Shown here: piece after piece, positions 42,683-52,980 of the stretch
Layout of the letters: every line of letters begins with the position of its first letter
How positions within the stretch are numbered: position 1 is the stretch's first letter
Source: Candidatus Pantoea bituminis
GTDB taxonomy: Bacteria > Pseudomonadota > Gammaproteobacteria > Enterobacterales > Enterobacteriaceae
DNA: 64,000 bases
Assembly: GCF_018842675.1 (NCBI RefSeq)
Contig: NZ_JAGTWO010000004.1
Coordinates: 3,906,001-3,970,000, forward strand
Direction: 5' to 3'
Translations under genes and position numbers: made by a program
The notes under the pieces: model-generated
Told to the model about the DNA's origin: nothing
Database searches by the model: none
Seen by the model: the letters and a program-made list of their open reading frames with translations, nothing else

Positions 42683-43615
42683 ATGATTATCGTAACTGGC
42701 GGCGCAGGAATGATTGGCAGCAACATCGTCAAGGCGCTGAACGATCGCGGTCACACCGACATTTTGGTGGTGGATAATCTGAAAGACGGCACCAAATTTG
42801 CGAATCTGGTCGATTTGGATATCAGCGATTACATGGACAAAGAAGAGTTTCTGATTAGCCTGATGGCTGGTGATGATCTCGGTCCAATCGAAGCGATATT
42901 CCATGAAGGTGCCTGCTCTGCCACCACCGAATGGGATGGCAAATACATGATGGATAATAACTATCAGTATTCGAAAGAGCTGCTGCACTTCTGCCTTGAG
43001 CGTGAAATCCCGTTTCTTTATGCCTCATCTGCTGCGACTTACGGCGGACGCAACGAAAACTTTATTGAAGAGCGTCAATATGAGCAGCCACTGAACGTTT
43101 ATGGCTACTCAAAAATGTTGTTCGATCACTACGTGCGTCAGATTCTGCCAGAAGCTAATTCGCCTGTTTGTGGATTCCGTTATTTCAACGTGTATGGCCC
43201 GCGTGAAGGGCACAAAGGCAGCATGGCCAGCGTAGCTTTCCATCTTAATACGCAGATCAGCAACGATGAAAATCCAAAACTGTTTGAAGGCAGCGATGGC
43301 TTCAAACGCGATTTCATTCACGTTGATGATGTTGCCGCTGTGAACCTGTGGTGTTGGGAGAATGGCGTTTCGGGAATCTATAACTGTGGTACTGGTCGTG
43401 CTGAATCTTTCCAGGAAGTGGCTGATGCTGTGCTGAAATTCCATGAAAAAGGTCAGATTGAGTACATTCCGTTCCCGGAAAAACTCAAAGGACGTTATCA
43501 GGCCTACACACAAGCCGATCTCACTAATCTGCGCGCGACAGGCTATGACAAACCGTTTAAAACCGTGGCGCAAGGTGTGGCTGAATACATGGTTTGGCTG
43601 AACCGTAACGCGTAA
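42683..43615 (+). CDS. hldD: ADP-L-glycero-D-manno-heptose 6-epimerase
   Basis: Last step in making the ADP-heptose used by WaaC and WaaF. The 310-aa short-chain dehydrogenase-type protein has the NADP motif [22 protein letters not shown] and the catalytic YGYSK. The ATG at 42683 has GAAGG upstream at 42671-42675; an upstream in-frame codon at 42641 is not homologous. First gene of hldD-waaF-waaC. Confidence 0.97.
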   Translation: MIIVTGGAGMIGSNIVKALNDRGHTDILVVDNLKDGTKFANLVDLDISDYMDKEEFLISLMAGDDLGPIEAIFHEGACSATTEWDGKYMMDNNYQYSKELLHFCLEREIPFLYASSAATYGGRNENFIEERQYEQPLNVYGYSKMLFDHYVRQILPEANSPVCGFRYFNVYGPREGHKGSMASVAFHLNTQISNDENPKLFEGSDGFKRDFIHVDDVAAVNLWCWENGVSGIYNCGTGRAESFQEVADAVLKFHEKGQIEYIPFPEKLKGRYQAYTQADLTNLRATGYDKPFKTVAQGVAEYMVWLNRNA

Positions 43616-43632
43616 AGGAACCTGCACCGGCA

Positions 43633-44690
43633 ATGAAAATTCTGGTTATCGGCCCATCTTGGGTCGGCGATATGATGATGTCGCAAAGTCTCTATCGTAC
43701 GCTCAAGGCCGAGCATCCTGATGCCGTGATTGACGTGATGGCACCCGCATGGTGCCGTCCGCTGTTGTCACGCATGCCGGAAGTGAATCAGGCGCTGGCG
43801 ATGCCGCTTGGACATGGCGCGCTGGAAATCGGCGAGCGACGTCGATTGGGCAAGTCGCTGCGCGGTAGCCATTATGATCGCGCCTATGTGCTGCCTAACT
43901 CCTTTAAATCTGCGTTGGTGCCGTTCTTTGCAGGAATTAAACGTCGCGTTGGTTGGCGTGGGGAAATGCGTTACGGCCTGCTAAATGATCTGCGTAAGCT
44001 GGACAAAGCGGCTTTTCCGTTGATGGTCGAACGCTATGTTGCGCTGGGCTATGACACGCCAGTCAGTTCAGCAAAACAGCTGCCGCAGCCTTTGTTGTGG
44101 CCGCAGTTGCAGGTTGAAGATCAGGAAAAATTGAAACGGCAGCGCAGTTTCAGCTTTCTGCCGATCGTCCTATTGTGGGCTTCTGCCCTGGCGCTGAGTT
44201 TGGTCCAGCTAAACGTTGGCCGCACTACCATTATGCCGCGTTGGCGCAGCAACTCATCGCTGAAGGCTATCAAGTGGTGCTGTTCGGCTCGGCAAAAGAT
44301 CGTCCTACCGGTGAAGAGATCATTGCGGCATTACCTGACGAAGCTCGTTCCCATTGCCGTAATTTGTCCGGCGATACGTCGCTGGAACAAGCAGTGATTC
44401 TGCTGGCGCATTGCCGTGCAGTAGTCAGTAATGACTCTGGTTTGATGCACATCGCCGCTGCACTAAACCGGCCGTTAGTGGCGTTGTATGGACCGAGCAG
44501 CCCAGACTTCACACCACCGCTCGCCAGGCAAGCGCGGGTGATTCGCCTGATTACGGGCTATCACAAAGTACGTAAAGGCGACGCAGAGCAGGGTTATCAT
44601 CAAAGCATGATCGACATTCAACCAGTTCGCGTTCATCAGGAATTAAATGCGTTATTGAATAGCGAGCAGGAGATGTCATGCACGTCCTGA
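43633..44690 (+). CDS. waaF: LPS heptosyltransferase II WaaF, frameshifted here
   Basis: Adds the second heptose of the inner core (GT9). The first 165 residues or so (MKILVIGPSWVGDMMMSQSL, APAWCRPLLSRMPEVN, LPNSFKSALVPFFAGI) and the last 175 or so (GFCPGAEFGPAKRWPHYHYA, VVSNDSGLMHIAAALNRPLV, ITGYHKVRKG) lie in different frames. The break is in the A5 run at 44126-44130; a sixth A restores a continuous frame of about 352 aa. It ends inside the start of waaC (13-bp overlap). Likely sequencing error. Confidence 0.93.
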
Positions 44691-45652
44691 TTGTTAAAAC
44701 CTCTTCAATGGGCGATGTGTTGCACACATTGCCCGCGCTAACGGATGCGATGCACGCCATTCCTGGCATTCGTTTCGATTGGGCGGTGGAAGAGAACTTT
44801 GCTCAGATTCCAGGCTGGCATCCAGCGGTAGATAAAGTGCTGCCGGTGGCAATTCGCCGCTGGCGTAAACACTGGTTTGGGAGTCAACAGCGTGAAGAGC
44901 GCGTGTTGTTCAAGCGAGAATTGCAGTCACGTCAGTACGATATTGTGATTGATGCACAAGGGCTGATTAAAAGTGCTGCGCTGGTTACACGCCTGTCAAA
45001 AGGTGTAAAACATGGTCAGGATAGTCGCAGCGCGCGTGAACCTTTCGCCAGCTGGTGGTACGACATACGCCATGAAGTGAGTAAGAAGCAGCACGCTGTT
45101 GAGCGTACGCGAGAACTTTTTGCTAAAAGTCTTGGTTACGAAAAGCCACAGACGCAGGGCGATTATGCTATTGCCGGTCATTTCTCGACGATCGCGACAG
45201 AAGATGCCGCTCCTTATTTAATCTTTCTGCATGCCACCACACGTGATAATAAACACTGGCCGGAAGATCACTGGCGTGGATTGATTGAGCTGGTTCAGCC
45301 AATGGGTTTACGCGTGAAATTGCCTTGGGGCGCCGAGCATGAACATCAGCGGGCACAGCGTTTGGCGGAAGGATTCGAGTATGTTGAAGTCTTACCGAAG
45401 CTATCGCTGGAAGCCGTAGCGCAACAGCTGGCTGGCGCGTGTGCAGTGGTATCCGTAGATACCGGTTTAAGTCATCTTACCGCTGCGCTTGATCGCCCTA
45501 ATATCACTTTATATGGCCCAACCGATCCGGGGTTAATTGGTGGTTATGGCAAGAATCAATACAGCATGAAGGCTGAGGATAATAATCTTAACTCAATTAT
45601 TAGCCGTGACGTTTTTGCCAAACTAACGTCAATTCTTAACAAGATAAGATAA
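44678..45652 (+). CDS. waaC: LPS heptosyltransferase I WaaC
   Basis: Adds the first heptose to Kdo in the inner core (GT9). The 324-aa protein begins MHVLIVKTSSMGDVLHTLPA, with conserved FDWAVEENFAQIPGWHPAV and VSVDTGLSHLTAALDRPNIT near the C-terminus. It overlaps waaF by 13 bp, completing hldD-waaF-waaC. Confidence 0.96.
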   Translation: MHVLIVKTSSMGDVLHTLPALTDAMHAIPGIRFDWAVEENFAQIPGWHPAVDKVLPVAIRRWRKHWFGSQQREERVLFKRELQSRQYDIVIDAQGLIKSAALVTRLSKGVKHGQDSRSAREPFASWWYDIRHEVSKKQHAVERTRELFAKSLGYEKPQTQGDYAIAGHFSTIATEDAAPYLIFLHATTRDNKHWPEDHWRGLIELVQPMGLRVKLPWGAEHEHQRAQRLAEGFEYVEVLPKLSLEAVAQQLAGACAVVSVDTGLSHLTAALDRPNITLYGPTDPGLIGGYGKNQYSMKAEDNNLNSIISRDVFAKLTSILNKIR

Positions 45653-45661
45653 AATATTTTT

Positions 45662-45712
45662 AGAAAAACATCCCCAGCCCATGTATTAATTATGAGCTGG
45701 GGATAATTATTT
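45662..45712. terminator. Terminator between waaC and the GT2 gene
   Basis: atccccagc (45670-45678) and gctggggat (45696-45704) form a 9-bp stem flanked by A-rich and T-rich tracts on both sides, so it can end both convergent genes. Confidence 0.75.
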
Positions 45713-46616
45713 GCACTTCAAAATAATATATTTTTTTGATACTCAATTTAATTAACGGGCTGATAAAAAACTTAAATAATGGCGTCTTGCATAATATATC
45801 ATTCATTCTATTTCTGTTTGCATCAGACAATTGATCATTGTGCTTATACAGTAATTGTATAATGTGAGAGGCGGTTAAATAACGCCACTTATCCCCAAGC
45901 TCAGCATCCATTATGGTCAATGCTTGCGCCCTTAAATTCACCTTCGCACAGGTTAATTTATTAGATAGGCTATGCGCATATTTAATATAGAGATAAAAAG
46001 GTGCTTCATTATAGAGAGTTTTTTCTGATTTACTGAGCAAAGTCGGAAGAAGAGCAATATCTTCATAACAAGTGAATTCGGGGAAAGGATAAGCCTCTAG
46101 CAGCGTTTTCTTTATTATTTTTCCAATAAAATGACCTTGGAATTTCTTGTGCACCAAAAATTCGCGAATAGCGACATCGGATTCAAGTTTTTTGGGCGAC
46201 TGCCATTTCCAACCAGAAAGCGCAGGGGGCATTCCTCGGACTTCTTGCAATGGAGTTACCAATATATCAAATTCATTCTGCTCAATAAAAGAAACTAATT
46301 GGGCGAGAGCGTTGCTGTATAAAAGGTCATCACCATCAACCATGGTAATATATTTACCATTACAGAGACTGACAGCAAAGTTTCTCACTTTACCGATGTT
46401 TTTAAATTCTGTCCTGTAATAAAAGCAATGGTTATTTTTACTGGCGACATCTTGCAAAAGCACGCTTGTCTGATCGGTTGAAGCATCATCGATCATGATA
46501 ATTTCACAATGTGAAATTTTATCGGCTAATGAATGGAAAACACTCTCCATATTTTGCATGATATAATTTTGCAAATTATGAGCTGTTACCACAACAGACA
46601 AAATCTTTTTCTTCAT
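45690..46616 (-). CDS. GT2-family glycosyltransferase, LPS region
   Basis: A 308-aa GT2 (GT-A fold) glycosyltransferase: ILSVVVTAHNLQNYI at the start, IMIDDASTDQT as the nucleotide-binding Asp region, and the metal-binding DXD-like motif MVDGDDLLY. Probably adds an outer-core or similar sugar; donor and acceptor are unknown. It and the next two genes are visibly AT-rich compared with hldD-waaF-waaC, suggesting exchange of this part of the core locus. Its stop lies within the terminator shared with waaC. Confidence 0.82.
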   Translation of the reverse strand: MKKKILSVVVTAHNLQNYIMQNMESVFHSLADKISHCEIIMIDDASTDQTSVLLQDVASKNNHCFYYRTEFKNIGKVRNFAVSLCNGKYITMVDGDDLLYSNALAQLVSFIEQNEFDILVTPLQEVRGMPPALSGWKWQSPKKLESDVAIREFLVHKKFQGHFIGKIIKKTLLEAYPFPEFTCYEDIALLPTLLSKSEKTLYNEAPFYLYIKYAHSLSNKLTCAKVNLRAQALTIMDAELGDKWRYLTASHIIQLLYKHNDQLSDANRNRMNDILCKTPLFKFFISPLIKLSIKKIYYFEVQIIIPSS

Positions 46617-46720
46617 TATTACACCAAATTGAACACTCTTTAAGAAAGCAGTATCTTCTTTACGATATGTAGGTTTACCTTACATCTTCTTATTTATCAT
46701 TAAGATGTAAGGTCTATGCC

Positions 46721-47968
46721 TTAAAGCGATTTATTCAATCGCTTCCTTTCACCCTGCCAAAGTATAGTCAGAAGCATGATAACTGGGAAAAATATCGTTT
46801 GATCGCGACTTATAAAGATCACATCAGTCAATCCAGTAATAAGAATAAGTATCATTACAGATAAAAGCGCCGGATTGTGGTAGCGCCAACTCACCATGAT
46901 GTTAATAAAATAATAAAATAATAAAACGATTACGCCTAATATGCCTTGTAGACTTGCCGTTTCAATCACTTCGTTATGAAGGTGCACATCTACATAAGCG
47001 AGAGAAGATTTATCACGTTGGGTATTATCGACGTAATTTTGAAACCATTGTTTGCGTTCCTGCTGGCTCATACCAAAAAAATTGGAAGAAAAACACTGAA
47101 TACCCACTTTCCACATGGCGAGACGTGTTGTCAGTGAACCCATATCATTGCCCTGAGATTGCTCAAAAATTTGATATTCCTGATAGGTTGCATCAATACG
47201 AGGCTTAATAACTTTAGTATAACTTGCGCCAATCAATAGCGTGATGGTGCATAATGTCAGTACGAAGCTTTTCCAACCTAAATGACGGAATTTAAGTAAA
47301 CCAATGAGCAATAAAGTGACGGGAAAACTCACCATCGTATTTCGAGTGCCGGTTGCGAACAAAACTAAGTACGCAACAATAAAAATCACGAATATTGAAA
47401 AATAGTGAAAGCGACGTTGAGCATCTTGCAAGAAAATGAAAATAACAGCAGAAGCCAGCGCACTATACATATAAGCAGCACCTGTTGCCCTGCTTTGGAA
47501 GAAATCAACGCGGGGGATATTGTGCATGACCTGCCAAATCCCAACGACCGAAGCAGTTATAAAGGAAATGAGCAATCCATATTTTATGCTTTTAATATTT
47601 TTTGGCGTTAAAAACCTTTTATGTCCAAGGAAGAAAAGTGCGATTACCGCAGCAATCATTAGTCTTTTCCCGCTTGCCAGATAAGAATTGTAGATATCGA
47701 AGTCGTCTTGACCGATGTATTCGATGGCAAACCATAAAACTTTGCTCAATCCCAATAGGAAAAGCGCTGAAATAAATAATTTCTCAGACTTGGTTAATGT
47801 GAACTTTCTGAAACAAAGCCCAATAATCGTCAAATAAGATGTGATAAAGAACGCAATGCGAGCAAATTTTAAATCATAAAATGTAAATAATATAGAAAAA
47901 CAAACAATAATAAGTGATGAATTAAAAATCCATCTTAATTTATCTTCAGTTGTCGAATTCAAGATCAT
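46721..47968 (-). CDS. waaL: O-antigen ligase WaaL
   Basis: Periplasmic-facing inner-membrane enzyme that joins undecaprenyl-linked O-antigen to the finished lipid A-core. The 415-aa protein has about 10-12 hydrophobic segments and the Wzy_C (O-antigen ligase) features: the arginine in LFATGTRNTMVSF and the large loop with VDVHLHNEVIETASLQG, which holds the catalytic His. Low similarity outside these motifs is normal. It overlaps the upstream GT9 gene by 4 bp (ATGA). Confidence 0.85.
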   Translation of the reverse strand: MILNSTTEDKLRWIFNSSLIIVCFSILFTFYDLKFARIAFFITSYLTIIGLCFRKFTLTKSEKLFISALFLLGLSKVLWFAIEYIGQDDFDIYNSYLASGKRLMIAAVIALFFLGHKRFLTPKNIKSIKYGLLISFITASVVGIWQVMHNIPRVDFFQSRATGAAYMYSALASAVIFIFLQDAQRRFHYFSIFVIFIVAYLVLFATGTRNTMVSFPVTLLLIGLLKFRHLGWKSFVLTLCTITLLIGASYTKVIKPRIDATYQEYQIFEQSQGNDMGSLTTRLAMWKVGIQCFSSNFFGMSQQERKQWFQNYVDNTQRDKSSLAYVDVHLHNEVIETASLQGILGVIVLLFYYFINIMVSWRYHNPALLSVMILILITGLTDVIFISRDQTIFFPVIMLLTILWQGERKRLNKSL

Positions 47969-49086
47969 TCGTGTACTTTTGCCTCTGGTAAAGTTTCTGC
48001 TCTAATCTTATTAAGTATAAATTCTGCCGTTTCTGCTACGCGCTCTGGTTTAATGACATCCATTACATGTGCCAGATCAGCATGAGATTTTTTGCGACTA
48101 ATATAGATTAAATGATGCAGATCAGGATTTTGAAATGCTCCGGTTGCATAGGGATTAGCCGTGACAAATAAACCCAGCGTCGGAGTATTAAGCGTAACAG
48201 CAATATGTAATGGGCCAGTATCTCCCGTTACGAGTAAATCCATGTTATTAATTATCCGACATAATTGAGGTAAGCTGGTGTCTCCAACTTCATTAACGAT
48301 ACGCGCATGTAGATTAGCGGGTAATAACCGTAAAAAGGTCTCAGCCCGGCCTTTATCGCCTGGACCGCCAATCAGTACCAGCGTCAAATATTGAAATTGT
48401 TTGAGCAATAAAACGGCCAATTGAGAAAAATTTTCTGGCGCCCAACACCTCTCTGGTGTTGATGCGCCAAGTTGAAAGCCAATAACAGGATGGATATTTG
48501 CTGTTTTATTCTCTACAGAAAAAGGCAGTTTCATTGTTATATCAGAAACATCACAGCCCAAACCTTCAACAAGCTTGAGTTTTCTCTCAATCACATGACC
48601 TTTGAAAGCAATGGTATAATCTGCCAACCATTTATCACGCAACGCTATATCATCCCGATAATTATCCTTTAGAATTAAACGCGAACCGGCAAGAATGGCG
48701 CATAAATAATCATAGGGTTCATGTGAATGCAGCAGCAAGGCTATATCAATGGGAGGTTCACCTTTCAGTGAACGAAGCACGCGAGAAATAGTAATAGCTT
48801 TGTTATTCCAGAATACTAACTTATTCCAATCGTTGCCTTCTTTAAGAAAGTCTGCATATTTTTCATGCACAACCAGCGTGATTTGAGCATCAGGAAAACG
48901 TTTTCTTACGGCTCTGATCGCAGGTGTATTAAAGAGAAAATCGCCCAAAGCGGTCGTCGAAAAGATCAAGATATGCTTGGGGCTTAACGCTTCAGCGTTA
49001 AGCGAAGTTTCAACGCGCTTGCGTGACAGAAAAAGGTAACTTTTGATGACCTTATCCAGCAACTTCGCTTTCCAGATTTTACGCAT
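47965..49086 (-). CDS. GT9 heptosyltransferase-family protein
   Basis: A 373-aa GT9 protein with LIFSTTALGDFLFNTPAIRA near the N-terminus and the C-terminal LVTGDTGPLHIAVTLNTPTL, the usual Asp-Thr/Ser-Gly acceptor/donor region. About 35 basic residues precede the first strand, possibly a membrane-associating extension. It is coupled to waaL (4-bp overlap), which suggests that it adds a terminal outer-core sugar next to the O-antigen attachment point. Not assignable to a named core enzyme from sequence alone. Confidence 0.82.
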   Translation of the reverse strand: MRKIWKAKLLDKVIKSYLFLSRKRVETSLNAEALSPKHILIFSTTALGDFLFNTPAIRAVRKRFPDAQITLVVHEKYADFLKEGNDWNKLVFWNNKAITISRVLRSLKGEPPIDIALLLHSHEPYDYLCAILAGSRLILKDNYRDDIALRDKWLADYTIAFKGHVIERKLKLVEGLGCDVSDITMKLPFSVENKTANIHPVIGFQLGASTPERCWAPENFSQLAVLLLKQFQYLTLVLIGGPGDKGRAETFLRLLPANLHARIVNEVGDTSLPQLCRIINNMDLLVTGDTGPLHIAVTLNTPTLGLFVTANPYATGAFQNPDLHHLIYISRKKSHADLAHVMDVIKPERVAETAEFILNKIRAETLPEAKVHE

Positions 49087-49299
49087 AAAAATGACTCATT
49101 TTTAACTTAATAATTCCAAAACTTATTGGACTGTCATGTCGGTTATTTGTTTCCGCATGAAGTGATTTTTACAAGCGGGCGCCTGATGTCGCTAAAAATG
49201 AGGCGTTGAGACGACTAAAAATGCCTAATGCATCGGCGTTTGACAAGGCCGATGATGAAAATCCCTTTTCATCCTGCCTCTAGATAAGCGATCTCAAGA

Positions 49300-50210
49300 C
49301 TAAAAAAGTGCTTTTACGATTTTGGTAAATTCACTTTGATTGATGCTTTCTCCCACCACGCTTAATGCACGTGTGGCCGGAACAGGCGCTAGCGGCTGCT
49401 TAATTTTGCACAAGCCTGGCGGTTGGAAATGAGGTTGCACGGGCTTGGTGATCGGCGGCTTGTTACCTTGTGAAGGCGTGCCACTGTGCAGTGGTTCATT
49501 CAATAACTGGCTTGGGCGAACAAGCGTGATATCTGCAGGTAAGGTGGGTAGCATCTGCTGTAAAACCCGCACCGTATTGGGATGTGGATGGCCTATCGCA
49601 ATGGCGTAGCCATCGCGCTGCGCCAGCTTTACTGCGCGACTAAATTGCTGCCGTATGGCAGTAATATCCTGGCTGTCATCCAGGAAAACACGGCGCTTCA
49701 GCACGCGAACCTTGGTGCCTTGCGCGGCCGGTATGGATTGGCTGTTAGCAATCGTCATGCTGTCGAGAAAGTAAAAATTGTAGTGGTTAAGCGTCTGCAT
49801 CACTTTCTGCATACCAAACAGGCTGGAGGTCATTTTGCTGCCCATATGGTTATTCAGCCCCACCGCATAAGGCACGTTATTCACCGCGTTGCGAATGATT
49901 CGCTCAATTTCGGTGCTGCTCATCTCTGGTGTTAACGTATCTTTTTCCAGTGGCTGCTTACTCAGCGGTGCCATCGGCAGGTGAATCAAAACTTCATGAC
50001 CACTTTGGTGCGCTTTCGTTGCCATGTCGCGCGCATGCGGCGCGTTAGGCAGCACCGCTACTGAAATCTCGGGCGGCATCTGCAACACTTTTTCTCTTCG
50101 GCAGGACGATAGCCAAAGTCATCAATGACAATGGCAAGTTTGCCTGCGTGTGCGACGCAGCTAAGCAATAAACCGCTCACAATAGCGGGGAGTTTTCGGA
50201 GTTGAAGCAA
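49300..50210 (-). CDS. yibQ: Divergent polysaccharide deacetylase YibQ, frameshifted here
   Basis: Periplasmic NodB-related (DUF610) protein, paired with envC in enterics; catalytic role unproven. From a TTG at 50210, 3 nt after the envC stop and with AGGA upstream, it encodes a signal peptide ending HA and then GKLAIVIDDFGYRPAEE. The frame is lost in an A5 run on the minus strand near 50093. A sixth A restores QMPPEISVAVLPNAPHARDM, VGLNNHMGSKMTSSLFGMQK and AIAIGHPHPNTVRVLQQM, giving 303 aa. The catalytic-site analogues IDDFG and NNHMGS are present. Likely sequencing error. Confidence 0.88.
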
Positions 50211-50213
50211 AAC

Positions 50214-51515
50214 TTATTTTCCTAACCACGGGAGTGGGTTGACGGCCTTTCCTTGACGTCGGATTTCAAAATAGAGCGATGGCGTGCCGCGGCCGCCGCT
50301 GGTGCCCACTAAAGCGACAGGCTGTCCTGCCTTCACTTGAGCACCCACACTCACAAGCGCACTCTGGTTGTAGCCATAAAGACTCATATCGCCTTTACCA
50401 TGCTCAATGACCACCACAAGCCCATAACCTTGCAGCCAGTCAGCCATCAAAACACGGCCATCAGCGATGGCTTTGACTTCCGTTCCTTCCGGTGCGTCGA
50501 TAACCAGCCCTTTCCAGCGCAGTTCACCTTGCAGTTGCTCACCGAAGCGGTGTTCTACGCGGCCACGAACAGGCCACAATGCTTGTCCACCGGCACGCCC
50601 TAAACCGCCGGTGCGCGCCATCAGCTCGCGTTCGCTCTGTGTGGGTTGGTAGTTGGAACCTTTCGATTTAGCCTGCGCCTGACGCTGGCGCACTTTCTCT
50701 GCCTCACGCGCTTCTCGTGCCGCTCGTTCACGAGCTTCACGTTCAGCTTTGGCGATTTTGTCTTGCAGACGGCTTTCGTTCTGGCGCATTTCAACCAGGT
50801 CAGCTTGATCTTTCTCCAGCGAATTTTCCAGCGCGCTCAAGGTTTTCTTACGCGCAGTACTCGCTTGTTGAAGTTTATCTTGTTGACTCTGCTGCTGTGC
50901 GAGCAGTGACTTTTGCTGTTGCTGCTTTTGCTGTAGCGCGTTGCGTTGCTGATCCAGATCCTGACGGGTCTTTTGCAGCTCCTCAATGCTCTGTTGGCGG
51001 GCATCGTTGAGATAGCCAAAATAAGCCAAAATGCGCTCGTTGCGTTGGCTCTCTTCTCCACTTAGCAGGAGTTGCACGCCATTGTGCTGGCCTTGTCGAA
51101 AGGCGGCATCCAGCTGTTGAGATAACAGCGTTTCTTGCTGCTGTTGTTGCTTTTCCAGACGCGTAATTGAGGCGGCGAGTTGAGTGATTTCGTTATTCAA
51201 AGCAGAGAGGCTATTGCGTGTTTCACGCAGTTGACGACTGGCCTGAGCAATCACCTTTTCCTGGCTTTGTAACTGATCGAGCAACTTACTGCGCTGCACT
51301 TTTTGCGCTTTGACGATTTTTTCTTTTTCAGCAATATTTTGCTGAATAGATTGCAGTTGCGATTTATTATCGTCAGCACTTTGTGCGGTAACGGGCAACA
51401 ACAGCGCGCCCGCGCAAAGCAGGCTGAAGGAGAGGGTGGACAAGTGTGTTAACAACGGCAGGTTATCTCCGTTGTGACGGGTCCTTGTGTGTAAAACGGT
51501 TGTTTTTCCCTTCAT
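50214..51515 (-). CDS. envC: Murein hydrolase activator EnvC
   Basis: Periplasmic activator of the amidases AmiA and AmiB, recruited by FtsEX at division. The 433-aa protein has a signal sequence (LLCAGALLLPVTAQSADD region), a long coiled coil rich in Gln and Arg (about residues 45-290), and a C-terminal LytM domain beginning GGQALWPVRGRVEHRFG. The LytM domain ends GTPSLYFEIRRQGKAVNPLP. As in E. coli EnvC, the LytM domain seems to lack a complete zinc site, fitting an activator rather than an enzyme. In E. coli gpmI lies just upstream; it is absent here. Confidence 0.94.
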   Translation of the reverse strand: MKGKTTVLHTRTRHNGDNLPLLTHLSTLSFSLLCAGALLLPVTAQSADDNKSQLQSIQQNIAEKEKIVKAQKVQRSKLLDQLQSQEKVIAQASRQLRETRNSLSALNNEITQLAASITRLEKQQQQQETLLSQQLDAAFRQGQHNGVQLLLSGEESQRNERILAYFGYLNDARQQSIEELQKTRQDLDQQRNALQQKQQQQKSLLAQQQSQQDKLQQASTARKKTLSALENSLEKDQADLVEMRQNESRLQDKIAKAEREARERAAREAREAEKVRQRQAQAKSKGSNYQPTQSERELMARTGGLGRAGGQALWPVRGRVEHRFGEQLQGELRWKGLVIDAPEGTEVKAIADGRVLMADWLQGYGLVVVIEHGKGDMSLYGYNQSALVSVGAQVKAGQPVALVGTSGGRGTPSLYFEIRRQGKAVNPLPWLGK

Positions 51516-51766
51516 AGGCCAATGATTATTCCACGATGAACAGCCGCTTACCAGTGCGCCGGACCAGCATTTGCTTTTCCAAACATGTCTGTTTTAGACC
51601 AAACCCGGCATAAGCGTTACGTCATTTTTGCCATTCGGCGATTTTTTTGGAAAATGATGCACAAATATTAACTCTGACCGCTTAGCGTCTGTACATGCGA
51701 AGTGGCGCAGGTATACTCAGAACCCTTGTTTTAGCTTATTAGCCCGGTCTGGAGTCGTTACCCCTC

Positions 51767-52198
51767 ATGCAAGAAATTATGCAGTTTGCAAGCAATCACC
51801 CCATCCTGAGTCTGGCATGGGTCGTTTTACTCGTTCTGGTGATTGTGACTACCGTTAAAGGAATGTTCTCTAAGGTAAAAACTATCAGCCGCGGTGAAGC
51901 AACCCGCCTGATTAACAAAGAGGACGCGGTAGTTGTAGACGTGCGTTCGCGCGATGATTATCGCAGGGGACACATTTCAGGCGCAGTGAACGTGGCAGCG
52001 GCTGAGCTCAAAAAAGGCAATTTAGGTGAACTAGAAAAGCATAAAGCGCAACCCATAATTGTGGTGTGTGCGACAGGACAAAGTGCTGCTGATTCTGCTG
52101 CACACCTGAGTGCTGCGGGTTTTACGCAGGTTACTGTATTGAAAGATGGCGTAAGCGGCTGGAGCGGCGAAAATCTGCCGTTAGTACGCGGTAAATAA
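51767..52198 (+). CDS. yibN: Rhodanese-like inner-membrane protein YibN
   Basis: Membrane-anchored rhodanese-fold protein; exact substrate unknown. The 143-aa product has one N-terminal membrane helix (residues about 14-32, [18 protein letters not shown]) and a cytoplasmic rhodanese domain with [20 protein letters not shown] and the active-site loop [10 protein letters not shown]. It starts the yibN-grxC-secB-gpsA run and is divergent from envC. Confidence 0.93.
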   Translation: MQEIMQFASNHPILSLAWVVLLVLVIVTTVKGMFSKVKTISRGEATRLINKEDAVVVDVRSRDDYRRGHISGAVNVAAAELKKGNLGELEKHKAQPIIVVCATGQSAADSAAHLSAAGFTQVTVLKDGVSGWSGENLPLVRGK

Positions 52199-52217
52199 AC
52201 TTACTGAGGTGCACACC

Positions 52218-52472
52218 ATGGCGAACATCGAGATTTACACCAAAACAACCTGTCCTTATTGCCACCGGGCAAAGGCGCTGTTAAGTCAAAAAGGCGTAAC
52301 GTACCAGGAGATTCCCATTGATGGGGACATGGCGAAACGTGAAGAGATGATCAAACGCAGCGGCCGCACCACCGTTCCTCAGATTTTTATTGATGCGCAG
52401 CACATTGGCGGCTGCGACGACCTTATCGCGCTCGATTTCCGCGAAGGTTTAGATCCGTTACTGCAGGCGTAG
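52218..52472 (+). CDS. grxC: Glutaredoxin 3
   Basis: Glutathione-dependent disulphide reductase. The 84-aa protein has the CPYC active site at residues 12-15 (YTKTTCPYCHRAKALL) and the glutathione-binding TTVPQIFIDAQHIGGCDD. The ATG at 52218 has GAGG at 52206-52209. It follows yibN by 19 bp and precedes secB. Confidence 0.97.
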   Translation: MANIEIYTKTTCPYCHRAKALLSQKGVTYQEIPIDGDMAKREEMIKRSGRTTVPQIFIDAQHIGGCDDLIALDFREGLDPLLQA

Positions 52473-52509
52473 TTTACGCTGAACATTCTAACTCACAGGA
52501 CTTAGTTAC

Positions 52510-52980
52510 ATGTCAGAACACAACACCAACGAAATGCAATTCCAGATTCAACGCGTTTACACCAAAGATATCTCTTTTGAAGCGCCAAATGCGCCGCAGG
52601 TTTTCCAGAAAGAGTGGGAACCGGACGTAAAATTGGATCTGGACACTGCATCTTCACAACTGGCTGACGAAGTTTATGAAGTGGTGCTGCGTGTGACCGT
52701 GACCGCAACCGTAGGTGAAGAAACGGCTTTCCTGTGCGAAGTTCAGCAGGCCGGTATTTTCACTATCAGCGGCATTGATGGGTCACAGATGGCACATTGT
52801 CTGGGCGCATACTGCCCGAACATCCTGTTCCCATATGCCCGTGAATGCATCACCAGCCTGGTTTCACGTGGTACTTTCCCGCAGCTTAACCTGGCGCCGG
52901 TTAACTTTGATGCGCTGTTCATGAACTATCTGCAGCAGCAACAAGGTGAAGAAGGCGCTGAACCACATCAGGATGCCTGA
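52510..52980 (+). CDS. secB: Protein-export chaperone SecB
   Basis: Tetrameric cytoplasmic chaperone that keeps outer-membrane and periplasmic precursors unfolded and hands them to SecA. The 156-aa protein carries [20 protein letters not shown] at the start and [20 protein letters not shown] with [15 protein letters not shown] near the C-terminus. Its TGA stop overlaps the gpsA start (TGATG). Confidence 0.98.
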   Translation: MSEHNTNEMQFQIQRVYTKDISFEAPNAPQVFQKEWEPDVKLDLDTASSQLADEVYEVVLRVTVTATVGEETAFLCEVQQAGIFTISGIDGSQMAHCLGAYCPNILFPYARECITSLVSRGTFPQLNLAPVNFDALFMNYLQQQQGEEGAEPHQDA

